From: Methylophilales bacterium
GTDB lineage: Bacteria > Pseudomonadota > Gammaproteobacteria > Burkholderiales > Methylophilaceae
Length of the DNA stretch: 38,477 nt
NCBI GenBank assembly: GCA_021414145.1
Contig: JAIOOY010000097.1
Span: 1-38,477, forward strand
Reading direction: 5' to 3'
Under the pieces are notes generated by a model. It saw nothing but the letters and a program-made list of their open reading frames with translations, did no database searches and was not told the DNA's origin. This document shows, piece after piece, positions 19,394-28,708 of this stretch; the stretch's first letter is position 1, and each line of letters opens with the position of its first letter. A program made the position numbers and the translations under genes.

Positions 19394-20071
19394 ATGGCGA
19401 TTACCGACTGGCCAGAGGATGAGCGTCCACGCGAAAAACTCATGATAAAGGGTGCGCCCGCCTTGTCCGATGCCGAACTGCTGGCAATTTTTCTGCGTGT
19501 GGGCGTGACGGGAATGAGTGCGGTGGATTTGGCGAGGCAGCTACTCAAGGAGTTTGGCAGCCTGAATGGAATATTCTCAGCCACCCGTGCCCAGCTTACC
19601 CAAGTCAACGGCATGGGCGACAGCAAATACGCGCAACTACAGGCGATTTTCGAAATGTCACAACGCGCACTGAAAGAGCAGTTGCGGGAACGTGACGTGC
19701 TGGCTTCTCCATTGGCAGTGCGTGATTTTCTCAAGCTGAAATTGGGTGGTCTGGCGCGAGAGGTTTTTATGGTCTTGCTGTTGGACGCGCAGAATCGGGT
19801 AGTAGCGACCGAGGAATTGTTTTCCGGAACGCTCACGCAGACTTCGGTGTATCCGCGCGAGGTGGTTAAATGCGCCTTAAACCACAACGCAGCAGCGGTG
19901 ATATTCGCTCACAATCACCCGTCCGGCGTGGCAGAACCCAGTCGTGCCGATGAAATATTGACTAAAGTCTTGAAAGAAGCGTTAGCCTTGATTGATGTAA
20001 AAGTGCTAGACCACTTTATAGTAGCGGGAGATGCGGCGGTGCTTTCGTTCAGTGAACGAGGACTGCTTTAA
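19394..20071 (+). CDS. radC: RadC family protein (JAB/MPN domain)
   Basis: JAMM metalloprotease-fold protein; the historical link to DNA repair is doubtful and the function is unknown. The product has 225 residues. The N-terminal helix-hairpin-helix region ([14 protein letters not shown]) precedes the JAB domain. Glu123, His173, His175 and Asp186 form the metal site (HNHPSG at 173-178), so it looks catalytically intact. Its stop overlaps the end of the opposing acetyltransferase by 4 nt. Confidence 0.93.
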   Translation: MAITDWPEDERPREKLMIKGAPALSDAELLAIFLRVGVTGMSAVDLARQLLKEFGSLNGIFSATRAQLTQVNGMGDSKYAQLQAIFEMSQRALKEQLRERDVLASPLAVRDFLKLKLGGLAREVFMVLLLDAQNRVVATEELFSGTLTQTSVYPREVVKCALNHNAAAVIFAHNHPSGVAEPSRADEILTKVLKEALALIDVKVLDHFIVAGDAAVLSFSERGLL

Positions 20072-20583
20072 GCTTTTTGCAAGGTTCCCCACTCTTCGCG
20101 TAGTAGGCCAAAGTTGATGATGTCGTCGTACTCGCCGTCCAGTTTCCTGCTTTTCCGCTTGCGGCCTTCTTCAACAAAGCCAGCCTTGCAGTACAGCGCG
20201 AGTGCAGCGGTGTTGGAAGCGAAAACTTCCAGCTCTATGCGCTCAAACTTCTCTTTGAAACCCGAGTTTAATGCCGCTTGTAGCAGTTTTTTACCCCAAC
20301 CCAATCCACGATAAGCGGGAAGTAAGCCCATGCTGAGATGCCCTACATGATCTAGGCCTTCAAATATGCCGGGAGTGATGTCGCACCAACCTACAACTTC
20401 TGTGTTTTCACATAACAGCATATGGATGCCACAAACTATCAGCATCACAATGTAGTCGCGCGTTTGGGTGACACTGAATCCTTCAGTGCTAGCTAGAAAA
20501 TGGCGCTCATGGGCGATGGCATCCACGCACTTGGCTAGTGCGGGTGCATCTTTCTCGGTAGTAGGGCGAATATTCAGCGTCAT
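20068..20583 (-). CDS. GNAT-family N-acetyltransferase
   Basis: Transfers an acetyl group from acetyl-CoA to an unknown amine. The 171-residue product has the GNAT fold order. The acetyl-CoA loop lies in the middle ([19 protein letters not shown]), followed by the C-terminal [20 protein letters not shown], typical of RimJ/RimL-like or PhnO-like enzymes. The start at 20583 has no visible ribosome binding site. A run of nine C (coding strand) lies 16-24 nt before the ATG. It converges on radC with a 4-nt overlap. Confidence 0.85.
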   Translation of the reverse strand: MTLNIRPTTEKDAPALAKCVDAIAHERHFLASTEGFSVTQTRDYIVMLIVCGIHMLLCENTEVVGWCDITPGIFEGLDHVGHLSMGLLPAYRGLGWGKKLLQAALNSGFKEKFERIELEVFASNTAALALYCKAGFVEEGRKRKSRKLDGEYDDIINFGLLREEWGTLQKA

Positions 20584-20598
20584 TTTTTATAGGTTCGC

Positions 20599-20607
20599 GG
20601 GGGGGGG
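20599..20607. repeat. G9 homopolymer in the leader of the acetyltransferase gene
   Basis: Nine consecutive G on the + strand (C on the coding strand of the acetyltransferase gene), 16-24 nt before its start codon. Runs of this length are prone to slipped-strand change and to sequencing error. Confidence 0.9.
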
Positions 20608-20661
20608 TAGTTTAAGAAGTTTTATTTTCACCCCAGAGTGGATGCATATTCTGTTAGAAAA

Positions 20662-21387
20662 TTACAATAGATGCAAGCTGGGCGAGAGAGCTTTTAATGT
20701 GCGCCTATGGGCGCTGTAATCTGGGCATAACTTGGCTACCCAAGCCCAAAATTGGGCGCTGTGGTTCATTTCTTTCAGATGCGCCAGTTCGTGTGCGACG
20801 ACGTAATGGATGATGTGAGGCGGCGCTTGTATCAATCGCCAGTTAAGACGGATTTCGCCTTTTGAATTACAGCTTCCCCAGCGTGTATTGGCGCTAGAAA
20901 GTTTAATGGGCGGAGTTTTTACGCCTAGTTGGGCAGCACCAATAGCAATGCGCCTAGTGAAATCCTCCAGTGCCTGGGCGCGTAGCCAGCTCAGCACTTT
21001 ACGTTTGAGTGCGACACTATTGCTTGGGTCTGGCAAACAGACTCGCAGAGCATCTCCATTGACTACTGGTAAGCTGCGGAGACCACCTATTTTCAGTTCC
21101 AACTTTAACTCGCGCCCCAGATAATTCAGCCCTTCTCCTTGTTTCCATTGCATTTCAGGCAGGTCTGTATCCAGGCGTGTTGCCAATTGATCTAGCTTAT
21201 TCTCGATCCAGTCGGCGTGTTTCAGCAACATGGCAGGAATTTCGCGGCGCGGCATCCGGCTGGGAATATGCACCGTCAAACCATTACGATCCACGCGCAT
21301 ACCTATCGTACGTCGACGGGCGCTGACTTTAAGCATGTAGGGGATTTCCCGGTTAGCGATGGTAATGCTGTGCTGCGAGTCAGACAT
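20662..21387 (-). CDS. YgjP-type zinc metallohydrolase (DUF45, M48-like)
   Basis: Predicted zincin of the YgjP/WLM-related family; substrate unknown. The 241-residue product has an N-terminal region rich in basic residues. The family motif RWGSC is at 169-173, the zinc motif HELAH at 199-203, and a third ligand candidate is His209 (EMNHS). The start overlaps the plsC stop by 8 nt, so it is the downstream member of the glyQ-glyS-gmhB-plsC run. Confidence 0.88.
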   Translation of the reverse strand: MSDSQHSITIANREIPYMLKVSARRRTIGMRVDRNGLTVHIPSRMPRREIPAMLLKHADWIENKLDQLATRLDTDLPEMQWKQGEGLNYLGRELKLELKIGGLRSLPVVNGDALRVCLPDPSNSVALKRKVLSWLRAQALEDFTRRIAIGAAQLGVKTPPIKLSSANTRWGSCNSKGEIRLNWRLIQAPPHIIHYVVAHELAHLKEMNHSAQFWAWVAKLCPDYSAHRRTLKALSPSLHLL

Positions 21388-22090
21388 ACTCGCTCAGCCG
21401 CGGCATTTCGCCTTCTATCCATGTTTCGACTTGTGCGTTGAGTGCATCTGGTTTCATGTTTGCCGTGTTGATGGGTTTGCCTATGCTGACGGTAATAGTA
21501 CCGCTCTTTTTGCTCAGACTATTCTTGCCCCAGAACTCGCCCGCATTGTGCGCCACCGGAACTACGGTGGCTTCAGTGTGTGTCGCTAGCCAAGCACCGC
21601 CGATGTGGTATTTACCTTTTTGTCCGGGTGGGGTGCGCGTGCCTTCTGGAAATACCACACCCCACAGGCCTTTTTTCAGCCGGTCTTTACCTTGCTCCAC
21701 CATTTGTATCAGCGCAAAGCGGCCAGCGGCACGGTTAATGGCGATACTGTCCACTGCCCATAGCGCCCAGCCGAAAAACGGAATCCAATATAACTCTCTT
21801 TTGAGCACCCATATTTGCGGTGGAAAGATGGCTTGGAAAGCGATGGTCTCCCATGCCGATTGGTGCTTGGATAGGATGATGCAAGTATGTTTGGGGATGT
21901 TATGTTCGCCTATGACCCGGTAATTCAAATTGCAGGTGAGTGCCAACCAGCCCATCACAAAACGCGCCCAACCAGCGACGATGTATGACCGTTTTGGAGC
22001 TGGGAGAGGAATCAACAGTAAGGCCAACAGTGTGTAGGGAAACACCATTAGCCACATTCCCAAGTTGAATATCAGAACCCGTAATTTCAT
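21380..22090 (-). CDS. plsC: 1-acyl-sn-glycerol-3-phosphate acyltransferase
   Basis: Makes phosphatidic acid from lysophosphatidic acid at the inner membrane. The 236-residue protein has an N-terminal hydrophobic segment (about 8-30). The catalytic block is KHQSAWE, with His76 and Glu81, so the usual HX4D is HX4E here. The substrate motif FPEGTR is at 147-152. It starts 10 nt after gmhB and overlaps the YgjP-like gene. The family is secure; the acid residue change is worth noting. Confidence 0.9.
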   Translation of the reverse strand: MKLRVLIFNLGMWLMVFPYTLLALLLIPLPAPKRSYIVAGWARFVMGWLALTCNLNYRVIGEHNIPKHTCIILSKHQSAWETIAFQAIFPPQIWVLKRELYWIPFFGWALWAVDSIAINRAAGRFALIQMVEQGKDRLKKGLWGVVFPEGTRTPPGQKGKYHIGGAWLATHTEATVVPVAHNAGEFWGKNSLSKKSGTITVSIGKPINTANMKPDALNAQVETWIEGEMPRLSEYV

Positions 22091-22100
22091 GAGGCTTTAA

Positions 22101-22640
22101 TCAACTGTTTTTGATGATGTCGCGCGCCGCTTCAGCCAGATTGGCGTAGATTTCTGTGCCTTGTGGTAAGCCTCCGGCGGCTAGCGTTTCCTCGCCTTTG
22201 CCGCTACGTACCAGCATGGGTTTCATTCCAAGAGGCACACCGGCTTGTAAGTCGCGCAGCGAATCTCCCACGCAGGGCACACCTTCCAAATCGGTGCCAA
22301 AGCGCCGTGCGATTTCTTCCATCATGCCCGGTTTTGGTTTTCGGCAGTTGCAGTTGTCTTCGGTTGCGTGAGGGCAATAAAACAGCGCATCTATGCGACC
22401 ACCATTTTGCGCTAGTGCGCGGTGCATTTTGTCGTGGATGGCATTGAGCGTAGCCATATCAAACAGCCCGCGCCCGATACCGGATTGATTGGTGGCCAGC
22501 GCAACACGGAAGCCTGCCTGATTCAGCTCGGCAATGGCTTCCAAGCTGCCGGGGATGGGTTTCCATTCATTCGGATTCTTGATGAAATGGGCGGAGTCAA
22601 AGTTGATGACGCCATCACGGTCCAAAATAACGAGTTTCAT
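22101..22640 (-). CDS. gmhB: D-glycero-beta-D-manno-heptose-1,7-bisphosphate 7-phosphatase
   Basis: HAD phosphatase of ADP-heptose synthesis for lipopolysaccharide core. I chose the ATG at 22640, giving 179 residues and the motif DRDGVIN with Asp7 and Asp9. A longer form would run into the end of glyS. The zinc loop C89-x-H91-x5-C97-x-C99 and the C-terminal VGDSLRDLQAG are typical of GmhB. It lies between glyS and plsC. Confidence 0.93.
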   Translation of the reverse strand: MKLVILDRDGVINFDSAHFIKNPNEWKPIPGSLEAIAELNQAGFRVALATNQSGIGRGLFDMATLNAIHDKMHRALAQNGGRIDALFYCPHATEDNCNCRKPKPGMMEEIARRFGTDLEGVPCVGDSLRDLQAGVPLGMKPMLVRSGKGEETLAAGGLPQGTEIYANLAEAARDIIKNS

Positions 22641-22653
22641 AAGCGCACTAACT

Positions 22654-24789
22654 TCATGATGCCAGCTTTGAAAGATCAGCAACGCGGTTCATGGATTGAT
22701 GCAAAAGATTCAATAAACCCAAACGATTCAAGCGTAGTTTTTCGTCTTCGGCATTGACCATGACGTGCTCAAAGAAGTTATCTATCGGTGCCTTAAGTCC
22801 AGCTAAGGCTTTCAGCGCTGTAGTGTAATCGCCGCGCGTAAAGGCCGAATCAGACTCTGGTTTAACCGCTCCCAGAGCCTGATACAGCGCGATTTCAGCA
22901 TCTTCACGCAACAAGATTAAATCCACATTGTGCGGTACTTTCCCTTCCACTTTCTTGAGAATGTTGCCAACACGCTTGTTGGCGGCGGCCAGGCTCGCGG
23001 CTTCGGGCAGGGTTGAAAAGGCCTGCACTGCCTCCAAACGTTGAGTTACTTCATGCAGCACTTGCGGACGCAAACTGAGAACAGCATCTACTTCTTGCGG
23101 GCTGTAACCTTGGTCGCGCAAACTGCCGGCGAAACGTTCATAGATAAAATCGGGTAGGCTAGCAGTTGCATCGTCTTCGAACTCATTGAACAACTGTGTG
23201 GCATTGGTCAGCAAGTCGTCCACTTGTAGCACCAGCTCTTGCTCCACCAACATGCGAATCAAACCTAAAGCATGACGACGCAGAGCAAAAGGGTCCTTGT
23301 CACCGGTTGGCACTTGGCCAATCTTGAACAAACCCACAAGAGTTTCTAGTTTGTCCGCCAGCGCGACGCAAGTGCCCACCATATTACGCGGCAAGTCATC
23401 ACCCGCGAAGCGCGGCTTGTAGTGATCTTCGATAGCCTCGGCGATGTCCGCCGCCAAACCCTCGTGCAGGGCGTAATAGCTGCCCATGATGCCCTGTAGT
23501 TCTGGGAATTCTCCCACCATGTCAGTGAGTAAGTCAGCTTTGGCCAGTAGTGCAGCTTGCTCAGCCAAGCCTGCCAATACTGCTCCACCTAGCTGTTCGC
23601 CGATATGTTTGGCGAGCTTAGCAACACGCTGCGTACGTTCGCCTTGTGAACCCAGTTTGTTGTGGTACACCACTTTGTCTAGGCCGCTTACACGCTCCGC
23701 CAAGGTCTTTTTACGATCCTGATCGAAGAAGAATTTTGCGTCCGCTAGGCGAGGGCGTACCACGCGTTCATTACCCTCAATCACGGCACTTGGGTCTTTA
23801 GGGGTGATATTGGAGACCAGCAAAAACTTATTGCTTAAGCTACCATCCGGGTTAAGCAATGGGAAGTACTTCTGATTCGCCTTCATGGTCAGAATCAAGC
23901 ATTCCTGAGGCACTTCTAAAAATGCAACGTCAAACTCACCCATCAGCACATTGGGGCGCTCTACCAATGCGGTCACTTCATCCAGCAAATCATCATCCAC
24001 AATAGGTTGCAACCCGTTGCCGGCTTTGAGTGCGGCGGCGGCAAGTTGTTTCTCAATCTCGGCGCGGCGGGCATCAAAGCTGACAATCACTGCGCCTTCT
24101 GTTTCCAATTGCGTAGCGTAGCTGTCTGCATTATGAATTTCTATGGGATGCTTGGTGGCCTCAAAACGATGGCCTTGGGCAAGGTTACTGGAAGCCAGTC
24201 CTAATGCCGTGACCTGAATCACCTCTTGACCATGCAGTGCTACCAAGCCGTGTGCGGGACGCACGAAATTGACACTTTCCCAACCGTCTTGCAACTGGTA
24301 GCTCATCACCTTGGGGATGGGCAGTTTGGCTATTGTATCTGCAAGTGCACTTTGTAAAGCCACTTGCAGACTGCCTCCTTTTGCAACGCCACTGAGAAAA
24401 ACATTATCGGTCTTACCGTCAGAGGCTACATAGAGCTTATCCGGCCCATCTTCAGCCTCTGGCCATAAATCGGCCAAGTGTTCACGGCCTTCCTTAGCTA
24501 GCCGTTTACGCAAAGCCTCCGTGGGGATGCCGTTGGCAGTAATGGCTACTGTGACTGGCATCAGTTTTTGCATGATTTCTTGGTCAGGAGCTACTGAAAG
24601 TACATTGCTGATATGCACCGCCAAACGACGCGGTGTGGCATAGGGGATTACCTCGGCTTTGTCACCTACCAACCCTTGGTTTTTCAAGGATTCAAATACA
24701 CCATTGGCAAACGCATCGCCTAATTTTCTGAGGGATTTTGGTGGTAGTTCTTCTACCAGTAATTCAACCAACAAGTTGTGCTTGCTCAT
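22654..24789 (-). CDS. glyS: Glycyl-tRNA synthetase beta subunit
   Basis: Partner of GlyQ in the alpha2beta2 bacterial enzyme; it binds tRNA(Gly). The 711-residue product starts with [15 protein letters not shown], the usual beta-subunit opening. It contains HD-like and linker regions in the middle and a DALR-type anticodon-binding domain at the C-terminus (about 590-700). The start overlaps glyQ by 4 nt (ATGA), so the subunits are made together. Confidence 0.97.
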   Translation of the reverse strand: MSKHNLLVELLVEELPPKSLRKLGDAFANGVFESLKNQGLVGDKAEVIPYATPRRLAVHISNVLSVAPDQEIMQKLMPVTVAITANGIPTEALRKRLAKEGREHLADLWPEAEDGPDKLYVASDGKTDNVFLSGVAKGGSLQVALQSALADTIAKLPIPKVMSYQLQDGWESVNFVRPAHGLVALHGQEVIQVTALGLASSNLAQGHRFEATKHPIEIHNADSYATQLETEGAVIVSFDARRAEIEKQLAAAALKAGNGLQPIVDDDLLDEVTALVERPNVLMGEFDVAFLEVPQECLILTMKANQKYFPLLNPDGSLSNKFLLVSNITPKDPSAVIEGNERVVRPRLADAKFFFDQDRKKTLAERVSGLDKVVYHNKLGSQGERTQRVAKLAKHIGEQLGGAVLAGLAEQAALLAKADLLTDMVGEFPELQGIMGSYYALHEGLAADIAEAIEDHYKPRFAGDDLPRNMVGTCVALADKLETLVGLFKIGQVPTGDKDPFALRRHALGLIRMLVEQELVLQVDDLLTNATQLFNEFEDDATASLPDFIYERFAGSLRDQGYSPQEVDAVLSLRPQVLHEVTQRLEAVQAFSTLPEAASLAAANKRVGNILKKVEGKVPHNVDLILLREDAEIALYQALGAVKPESDSAFTRGDYTTALKALAGLKAPIDNFFEHVMVNAEDEKLRLNRLGLLNLLHQSMNRVADLSKLAS

Positions 24790-25703
24790 GCGGCCTTCTT
24801 CTCCATTTGCGCCAACACCTCATTCGCCCAATCCTTGGGGGCCATCGGAAAACTCAGTCGAGCGCGGCTTTCTAAGTACGCTTGTGCTACGGCTCTTGCC
24901 AAATTGCGAATGCGGCCGATGTAGGCGGCGCGTTCGGTGACGGAAATCGCACCTCTGGCATCCAGCAGATTAAAGGTGTGGGCGGCTTTTAGTACTTGTT
25001 CGTAAGCGGGCAGCGACAACTGATTTTCTATCAGCAACTGCGCTTCTTTTTCGTGGCTACCAAACGCCCCGAGCAAGAACTCTACATCGCTGAATTCAAA
25101 GTTATAAGTAGATTGTTCCACTTCGTTTTGGTGGTAAACATCGCGGTATTTCAGGTCATCTGTCCAAGTCAAATCGAACACGTTTTCTACACCTTGCAGA
25201 TACATGGCCAGGCGCTCTAAGCCATAGGTAATTTCACCGGTGATAGGTTTACAGTTGATGCCGCCAACTTGCTGGAAATAGGTGAACTGGGTGACTTCCA
25301 TACCGTTCAGCCAAACTTCCCAACCCAAGCCCCAGGCGCCCAGAGTGGGATTTTCCCAATCGTCTTCCACAAAGCGAATGTCGTTCTTTTGCAGGTCAAA
25401 CCCCAGCGCTTCCAGCGAACCGAGGTAGAGATCAAGAATGTTGTCCGGCGCAGGCTTTAATACGACTTGATACTGATAATAGTGTTGCAAACGATTCGGG
25501 TTTTCTCCGTAACGTCCGTCCTTTGGGCGGCGACTGGGTTGCACGTAAGCGGCTTTCCACGGTTCGGGGCCTAGTGAACGCAAAAAAGTTGCAGTGTGTG
25601 ATGTGCCCGCGCCGACTTCCATGTCGTAAGGTTGCAGCAGTGCGCAGCCTTGCTTGTCCCAGTATTGCTGGAGAGTAAGAATAATTTGCTGAAAGGTAAG
25701 CAT
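24786..25703 (-). CDS. glyQ: Glycyl-tRNA synthetase alpha subunit
   Basis: Class II catalytic subunit that makes glycyl-adenylate. The product has 305 residues, with the conserved [21 protein letters not shown] and [27 protein letters not shown] blocks near the N-terminus; only fragments such as YVQPSRRP are needed for recognition. A -10-like TAGAAT (25733-25738) lies upstream but lacks a clear -35. No T-box structure is visible in the 147-nt leader region. Confidence 0.97.
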   Translation of the reverse strand: MLTFQQIILTLQQYWDKQGCALLQPYDMEVGAGTSHTATFLRSLGPEPWKAAYVQPSRRPKDGRYGENPNRLQHYYQYQVVLKPAPDNILDLYLGSLEALGFDLQKNDIRFVEDDWENPTLGAWGLGWEVWLNGMEVTQFTYFQQVGGINCKPITGEITYGLERLAMYLQGVENVFDLTWTDDLKYRDVYHQNEVEQSTYNFEFSDVEFLLGAFGSHEKEAQLLIENQLSLPAYEQVLKAAHTFNLLDARGAISVTERAAYIGRIRNLARAVAQAYLESRARLSFPMAPKDWANEVLAQMEKKAA

Positions 25704-25850
25704 GACGAACCGGATAGCTTGGAAAGATGTGGATTCTACCGCAAAACCTCACAAGCAGGCCACAGCAGGCTTGCAGAAGCGGGGTTATTCAAGGGCTTGC
25801 ATGACTTGATGGAGGTGCCACCAAGTTCTTATCTTAATTGGCGTTTCTGT

Positions 25851-26189
25851 TTAAGTGTTGGCAATCAACGCCCAGACTAAGCGAGTAATGCTATCAGGGG
25901 CGACCACAGTGTGCGCATTGAAAGCAGAATTGAGTTTGTGGCGTAGCTCTTTGGTTACATTTGGGTTGCCGCTTAGATCAAAGATGATATCAAGGTCTTT
26001 ACCCATCTTGGCAATCTCGTCTATGGTGCAGTTTTTGACTCCTGCTTCCACGGCTTGCGCTTTTCCTGTGGTGTCATTAGGTTCAACGATACATACTAGG
26101 TTCACGTTTTGCTTCTTGTTAAGAATGGCGCCAAGAAAGGCTGTGCCTGCTTTTCCTAGACCAATGATGGCGATGTTTTGGTTACTCAT
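25851..26189 (-). CDS. Small orphan Rossmann-fold protein
   Basis: The 112-residue product has an N-terminal nucleotide-binding turn, AIIGLGKAG, with glycines 10, 12 and 15 of GxGxxG. Later, LDIIFDLSGNPNVT resembles the sugar- or homoserine-dehydrogenase NAD domain. The catalytic domain of such oxidoreductases is missing, so the protein is a stand-alone nucleotide-binding module. GAGGGGG precedes the ATG. It sits between lnt and glyQ with its own promoter-like sequence. Function unknown. Confidence 0.75.
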   Translation of the reverse strand: MSNQNIAIIGLGKAGTAFLGAILNKKQNVNLVCIVEPNDTTGKAQAVEAGVKNCTIDEIAKMGKDLDIIFDLSGNPNVTKELRHKLNSAFNAHTVVAPDSITRLVWALIANT

Positions 26190-26239
26190 GTTGCCCCCTC
26201 AATTATTCATAGAATTATTCAAGTGCATTGCAGGTACAG

Positions 26240-26268
26240 TATATAAAAATTTGGTTATAGGTTTGCAA
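26240..26268 (-). promoter_or_regulatory. Promoter of the small Rossmann gene
   Basis: On the minus strand TTGCAA (26263-26268) and TATATA (26240-26245) are 17 nt apart in a visibly AT-rich stretch downstream of lnt. The start would be about 45 nt before the ATG at 26189. A shifted -10, TATACT, is also possible. Confidence 0.5.
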
Positions 26269-26273
26269 TTAAA

Positions 26274-27752
26274 TTAGCTTTGTTTGCGCTTTTGCCACAA
26301 TGCCCCGAGCGCCAGTAGAATCAAAGTAATCACCAGCCAATTTCCCCAAAGCACATAAGGAGTAGTACCTTGATAGCCCTGAATCTGGCCATTTAGTGAT
26401 GCTTGCGTGAACTGCGGCAGTTTGGCCAATACTCGGCCATCGCGGTTGATCACGGCAGTCACGCCAGTATTGGTAGAACGAAGAACGGCGCGGGCTGTTT
26501 CCAGAGCGCGGGTTTGCGACATTTGAAGATGTTGCTCGGCAGCCAAAGATTGGCCATACCAGGCATCGTTGCTGACGTTCACTAGGAGTGTCGCCGCGGG
26601 TAACTGACGAATGATTTCTTCGCCGAACACGTCTTCGTAGCAGATATTGAGTGCGATTTTTTGGCCGGATAAATTCATCGGTTGTGGCTCTAGTGTGCCG
26701 CGTTCTAGGTCAGCTAGTGGTATGTGCAGTACATCGTCATAAATCCAGCCAATGAGCGACTTGAAAGGGATGAACTCGCCAAAGGGAACCAAGTGCGACT
26801 TTTGGTAGCTCTGACTGGGGGCGGCACCTAGACTGGTGACAGCATTGAAATACACGGTTTCGCCATCTTTTGTTGCACTTTCGGGAATGCCTACCAGCAC
26901 GTTACCGCCTTGTGCCGCAGCATGCTGCTCAAATGTTTTGAGATAGTTTTTTGGTAGGTTTTCCGCCAATTGTGGCAACGCCATTTCGGGGATGACGATG
27001 AGTTGCGCATGGCTTGCCAGCAACATGTCCAGATAGGTTTGCAGCGTGTGCGGCAATTCGTTTTTTTGCCATTTCAGCGATTGTGAGATGTTGCCCTGTA
27101 ATAGGCTGAAGGTGAGCGGCTTGCCCTGCGGAGTACTCCATTCCAAATGCTTGAGTACGCTGCCGCCCAACCAAAACATTAACAGCCATACCCCCATTTG
27201 TTTGACGGAGATTTTTTTGCAAAGTGCGGCGGCAATGAGTGCTGCGCAAATGGTCATTGCTAGCGATACTCCATACACACCCACCACAGGCACCAAACCC
27301 GCCAGTGGACTATATGGCACTTGCGAATAACCCACTGTGAGCCATGGGAAACCAGTAAAAATCCAGCTTCGCACCCATTCCAGCAGTGCCCACAGTAAGG
27401 GAAGCGCAATGAGTTTTTTTGCAGGGAATTGACGTGTCACCAACCACGCCGTTGCTGCTGGAAACAGCGCTACAAAGCCACAAACGGCCGTAGTGGCAAG
27501 TGCCGCTAACAGAGCCGGCATCTCTCCAAAATCATGCAGGCTGATATACAACCAGGAAATACCTACACCAAACAGTCCTGCGCCAAAGCTTAATCCTAGC
27601 AAGCCGGCCTGGCGTGGACTAGGGCTGCGCTCAATCAACCAAAATAAACCTGCCAACGCCAAAATGGTCGCAGGGTAGAAATAAAATGGTGCGTAGCCCA
27701 ACACCGCAAATGCACCCAAGGCAATAGCAAGAAGGAATTGGCGTAAGCGCAT
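26274..27752 (-). CDS. lnt: Apolipoprotein N-acyltransferase
   Basis: Adds the third acyl chain to lipoproteins in the inner membrane. The 492-residue protein has about six N-terminal membrane helices and a nitrilase-like periplasmic domain (about 215-460), then a last helix. The catalytic triad is visible as Glu256 (IPEMALP), Lys318 (YQKSHLVPFGEF) and Cys371 (NICYEDVFGEE). In many relatives lnt directly follows corC; here two unrelated genes lie between them. Confidence 0.95.
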   Translation of the reverse strand: MRLRQFLLAIALGAFAVLGYAPFYFYPATILALAGLFWLIERSPSPRQAGLLGLSFGAGLFGVGISWLYISLHDFGEMPALLAALATTAVCGFVALFPAATAWLVTRQFPAKKLIALPLLWALLEWVRSWIFTGFPWLTVGYSQVPYSPLAGLVPVVGVYGVSLAMTICAALIAAALCKKISVKQMGVWLLMFWLGGSVLKHLEWSTPQGKPLTFSLLQGNISQSLKWQKNELPHTLQTYLDMLLASHAQLIVIPEMALPQLAENLPKNYLKTFEQHAAAQGGNVLVGIPESATKDGETVYFNAVTSLGAAPSQSYQKSHLVPFGEFIPFKSLIGWIYDDVLHIPLADLERGTLEPQPMNLSGQKIALNICYEDVFGEEIIRQLPAATLLVNVSNDAWYGQSLAAEQHLQMSQTRALETARAVLRSTNTGVTAVINRDGRVLAKLPQFTQASLNGQIQGYQGTTPYVLWGNWLVITLILLALGALWQKRKQS

Positions 27753-27824
27753 CAGGACTAGACCGGAATTGAAAGAGACTGCATTATAGCGGCTGGATTT
27801 TTAACTCTTGTGAAAGGTGTCGTG

Positions 27825-28274
27825 ATGTTAAAGGAATTCAAGGAATTTGCCATGCGTGGCAACGTGGTGGATATGGCGGTGGGTATCATCATCGGTGCAT
27901 CGTTTGGCAGCATTGTGAAGTCGCTCGTGGATGACGTGATTATGCCTCCTATCGGTTTGTTGATGGGTAACGTGGATTTCAGCAATTTGTATCTGGTGCT
28001 GAAACAGGGTTCGGCTGCAGCGGCGCCTTATCTATCGTTGGCTGATGCCAAAAAAGCTGGCGCGGTGACGCTTAACTATGGCTTATTTGTGAACGCGGTG
28101 GTGAGTTTTATGATTGTGGCGTTTGCGGTATTTTTGCTGGTACGTAGCATCAATAAAATGCGTCAAGAGCAGCCTGCGGCGGCCGCTGATCCAAGCACCA
28201 AGCCTTGCCCACGGTGTTTTAGCGAAATTGCGATTAAGGCGACACGCTGCCCTTGCTGCACTTCAGCACTCTAA
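27825..28274 (+). CDS. mscL: Large-conductance mechanosensitive channel with C-terminal cysteine motif
   Basis: Pentameric channel opened by high membrane tension. I chose the ATG at 27825 (GAAAGG upstream) over the GTG at 27810; it gives MLKEFKEFAMRGNVVDMAVG, the classic MscL start, and 149 residues. Two membrane helices lie at about 15-45 and 83-107. The tail adds C128-x2-C131-x10-C142-x2-C145, a possible zinc ribbon absent from E. coli MscL. It is divergent from lnt and ends 2 nt from the opposing hypothetical gene. Confidence 0.93.
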   Translation: MLKEFKEFAMRGNVVDMAVGIIIGASFGSIVKSLVDDVIMPPIGLLMGNVDFSNLYLVLKQGSAAAAPYLSLADAKKAGAVTLNYGLFVNAVVSFMIVAFAVFLLVRSINKMRQEQPAAAADPSTKPCPRCFSEIAIKATRCPCCTSAL

Positions 28275-28276
28275 GC

Positions 28277-28660
28277 TTAACAACTGGGGTTGCATTCAGG
28301 CAGAGGGGGTTCTTCCTCAAGAGGAGTCGGCACGTAAGGACTTTGCTCTTTATCTAGGTCGTTCATAAATACTACTGTAGCCACACGGTCGCCTACGATG
28401 TCCAACTCCGTCGTAGGGTAGTATTCACCCTCTTCAGAAGTATTTAGATATTCGTATTGCCATACTTGGCCGATGACCGTTCCAGTGTGGTCATCTTTGA
28501 GTTCATAGTGTTTTTGAGGCTCGCCCAAAAGTTCGGCTATTTTGCTGGTTTTGAGGGTTTTGATGGCATCCACGAAGCTCCCTTCATTCAAAGGTAGTTC
28601 GTCTCTCGCCAGAGCCAAAGTCGAAAGCGAAATTAAAAGTAAAGCCAATATAGCCTTCAT
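28277..28660 (-). CDS. Exported hypothetical protein
   Basis: Not recognised. From the ATG at 28660 (AAGGAG 7 nt upstream) it has 127 residues. An N-terminal signal peptide (about 1-19, ending LALA) is followed by KTSKIAELLGEPQKHYELKDD and VWQYEYLNTSEEGE. The order resembles small SmpA/BamE-like envelope proteins, but this is only a pattern impression. The acidic C-terminus ends in two cysteines (ECNPSC). There is no lipobox cysteine. It lies between corC and mscL. Confidence 0.7.
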   Translation of the reverse strand: MKAILALLLISLSTLALARDELPLNEGSFVDAIKTLKTSKIAELLGEPQKHYELKDDHTGTVIGQVWQYEYLNTSEEGEYYPTTELDIVGDRVATVVFMNDLDKEQSPYVPTPLEEEPPLPECNPSC

Positions 28661-28708
28661 CTTCAAGCTCCTTAAGTGGTGGTTTGCTATTGGAACCTAG
28701 ACCAAAGC

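Noticed and set aside
25704-25850. T-box or other riboswitch before glyQ
   Set aside because: The gap is short, lacks T-box stems or a terminator pair, and T-boxes are not expected for this enzyme in proteobacteria.
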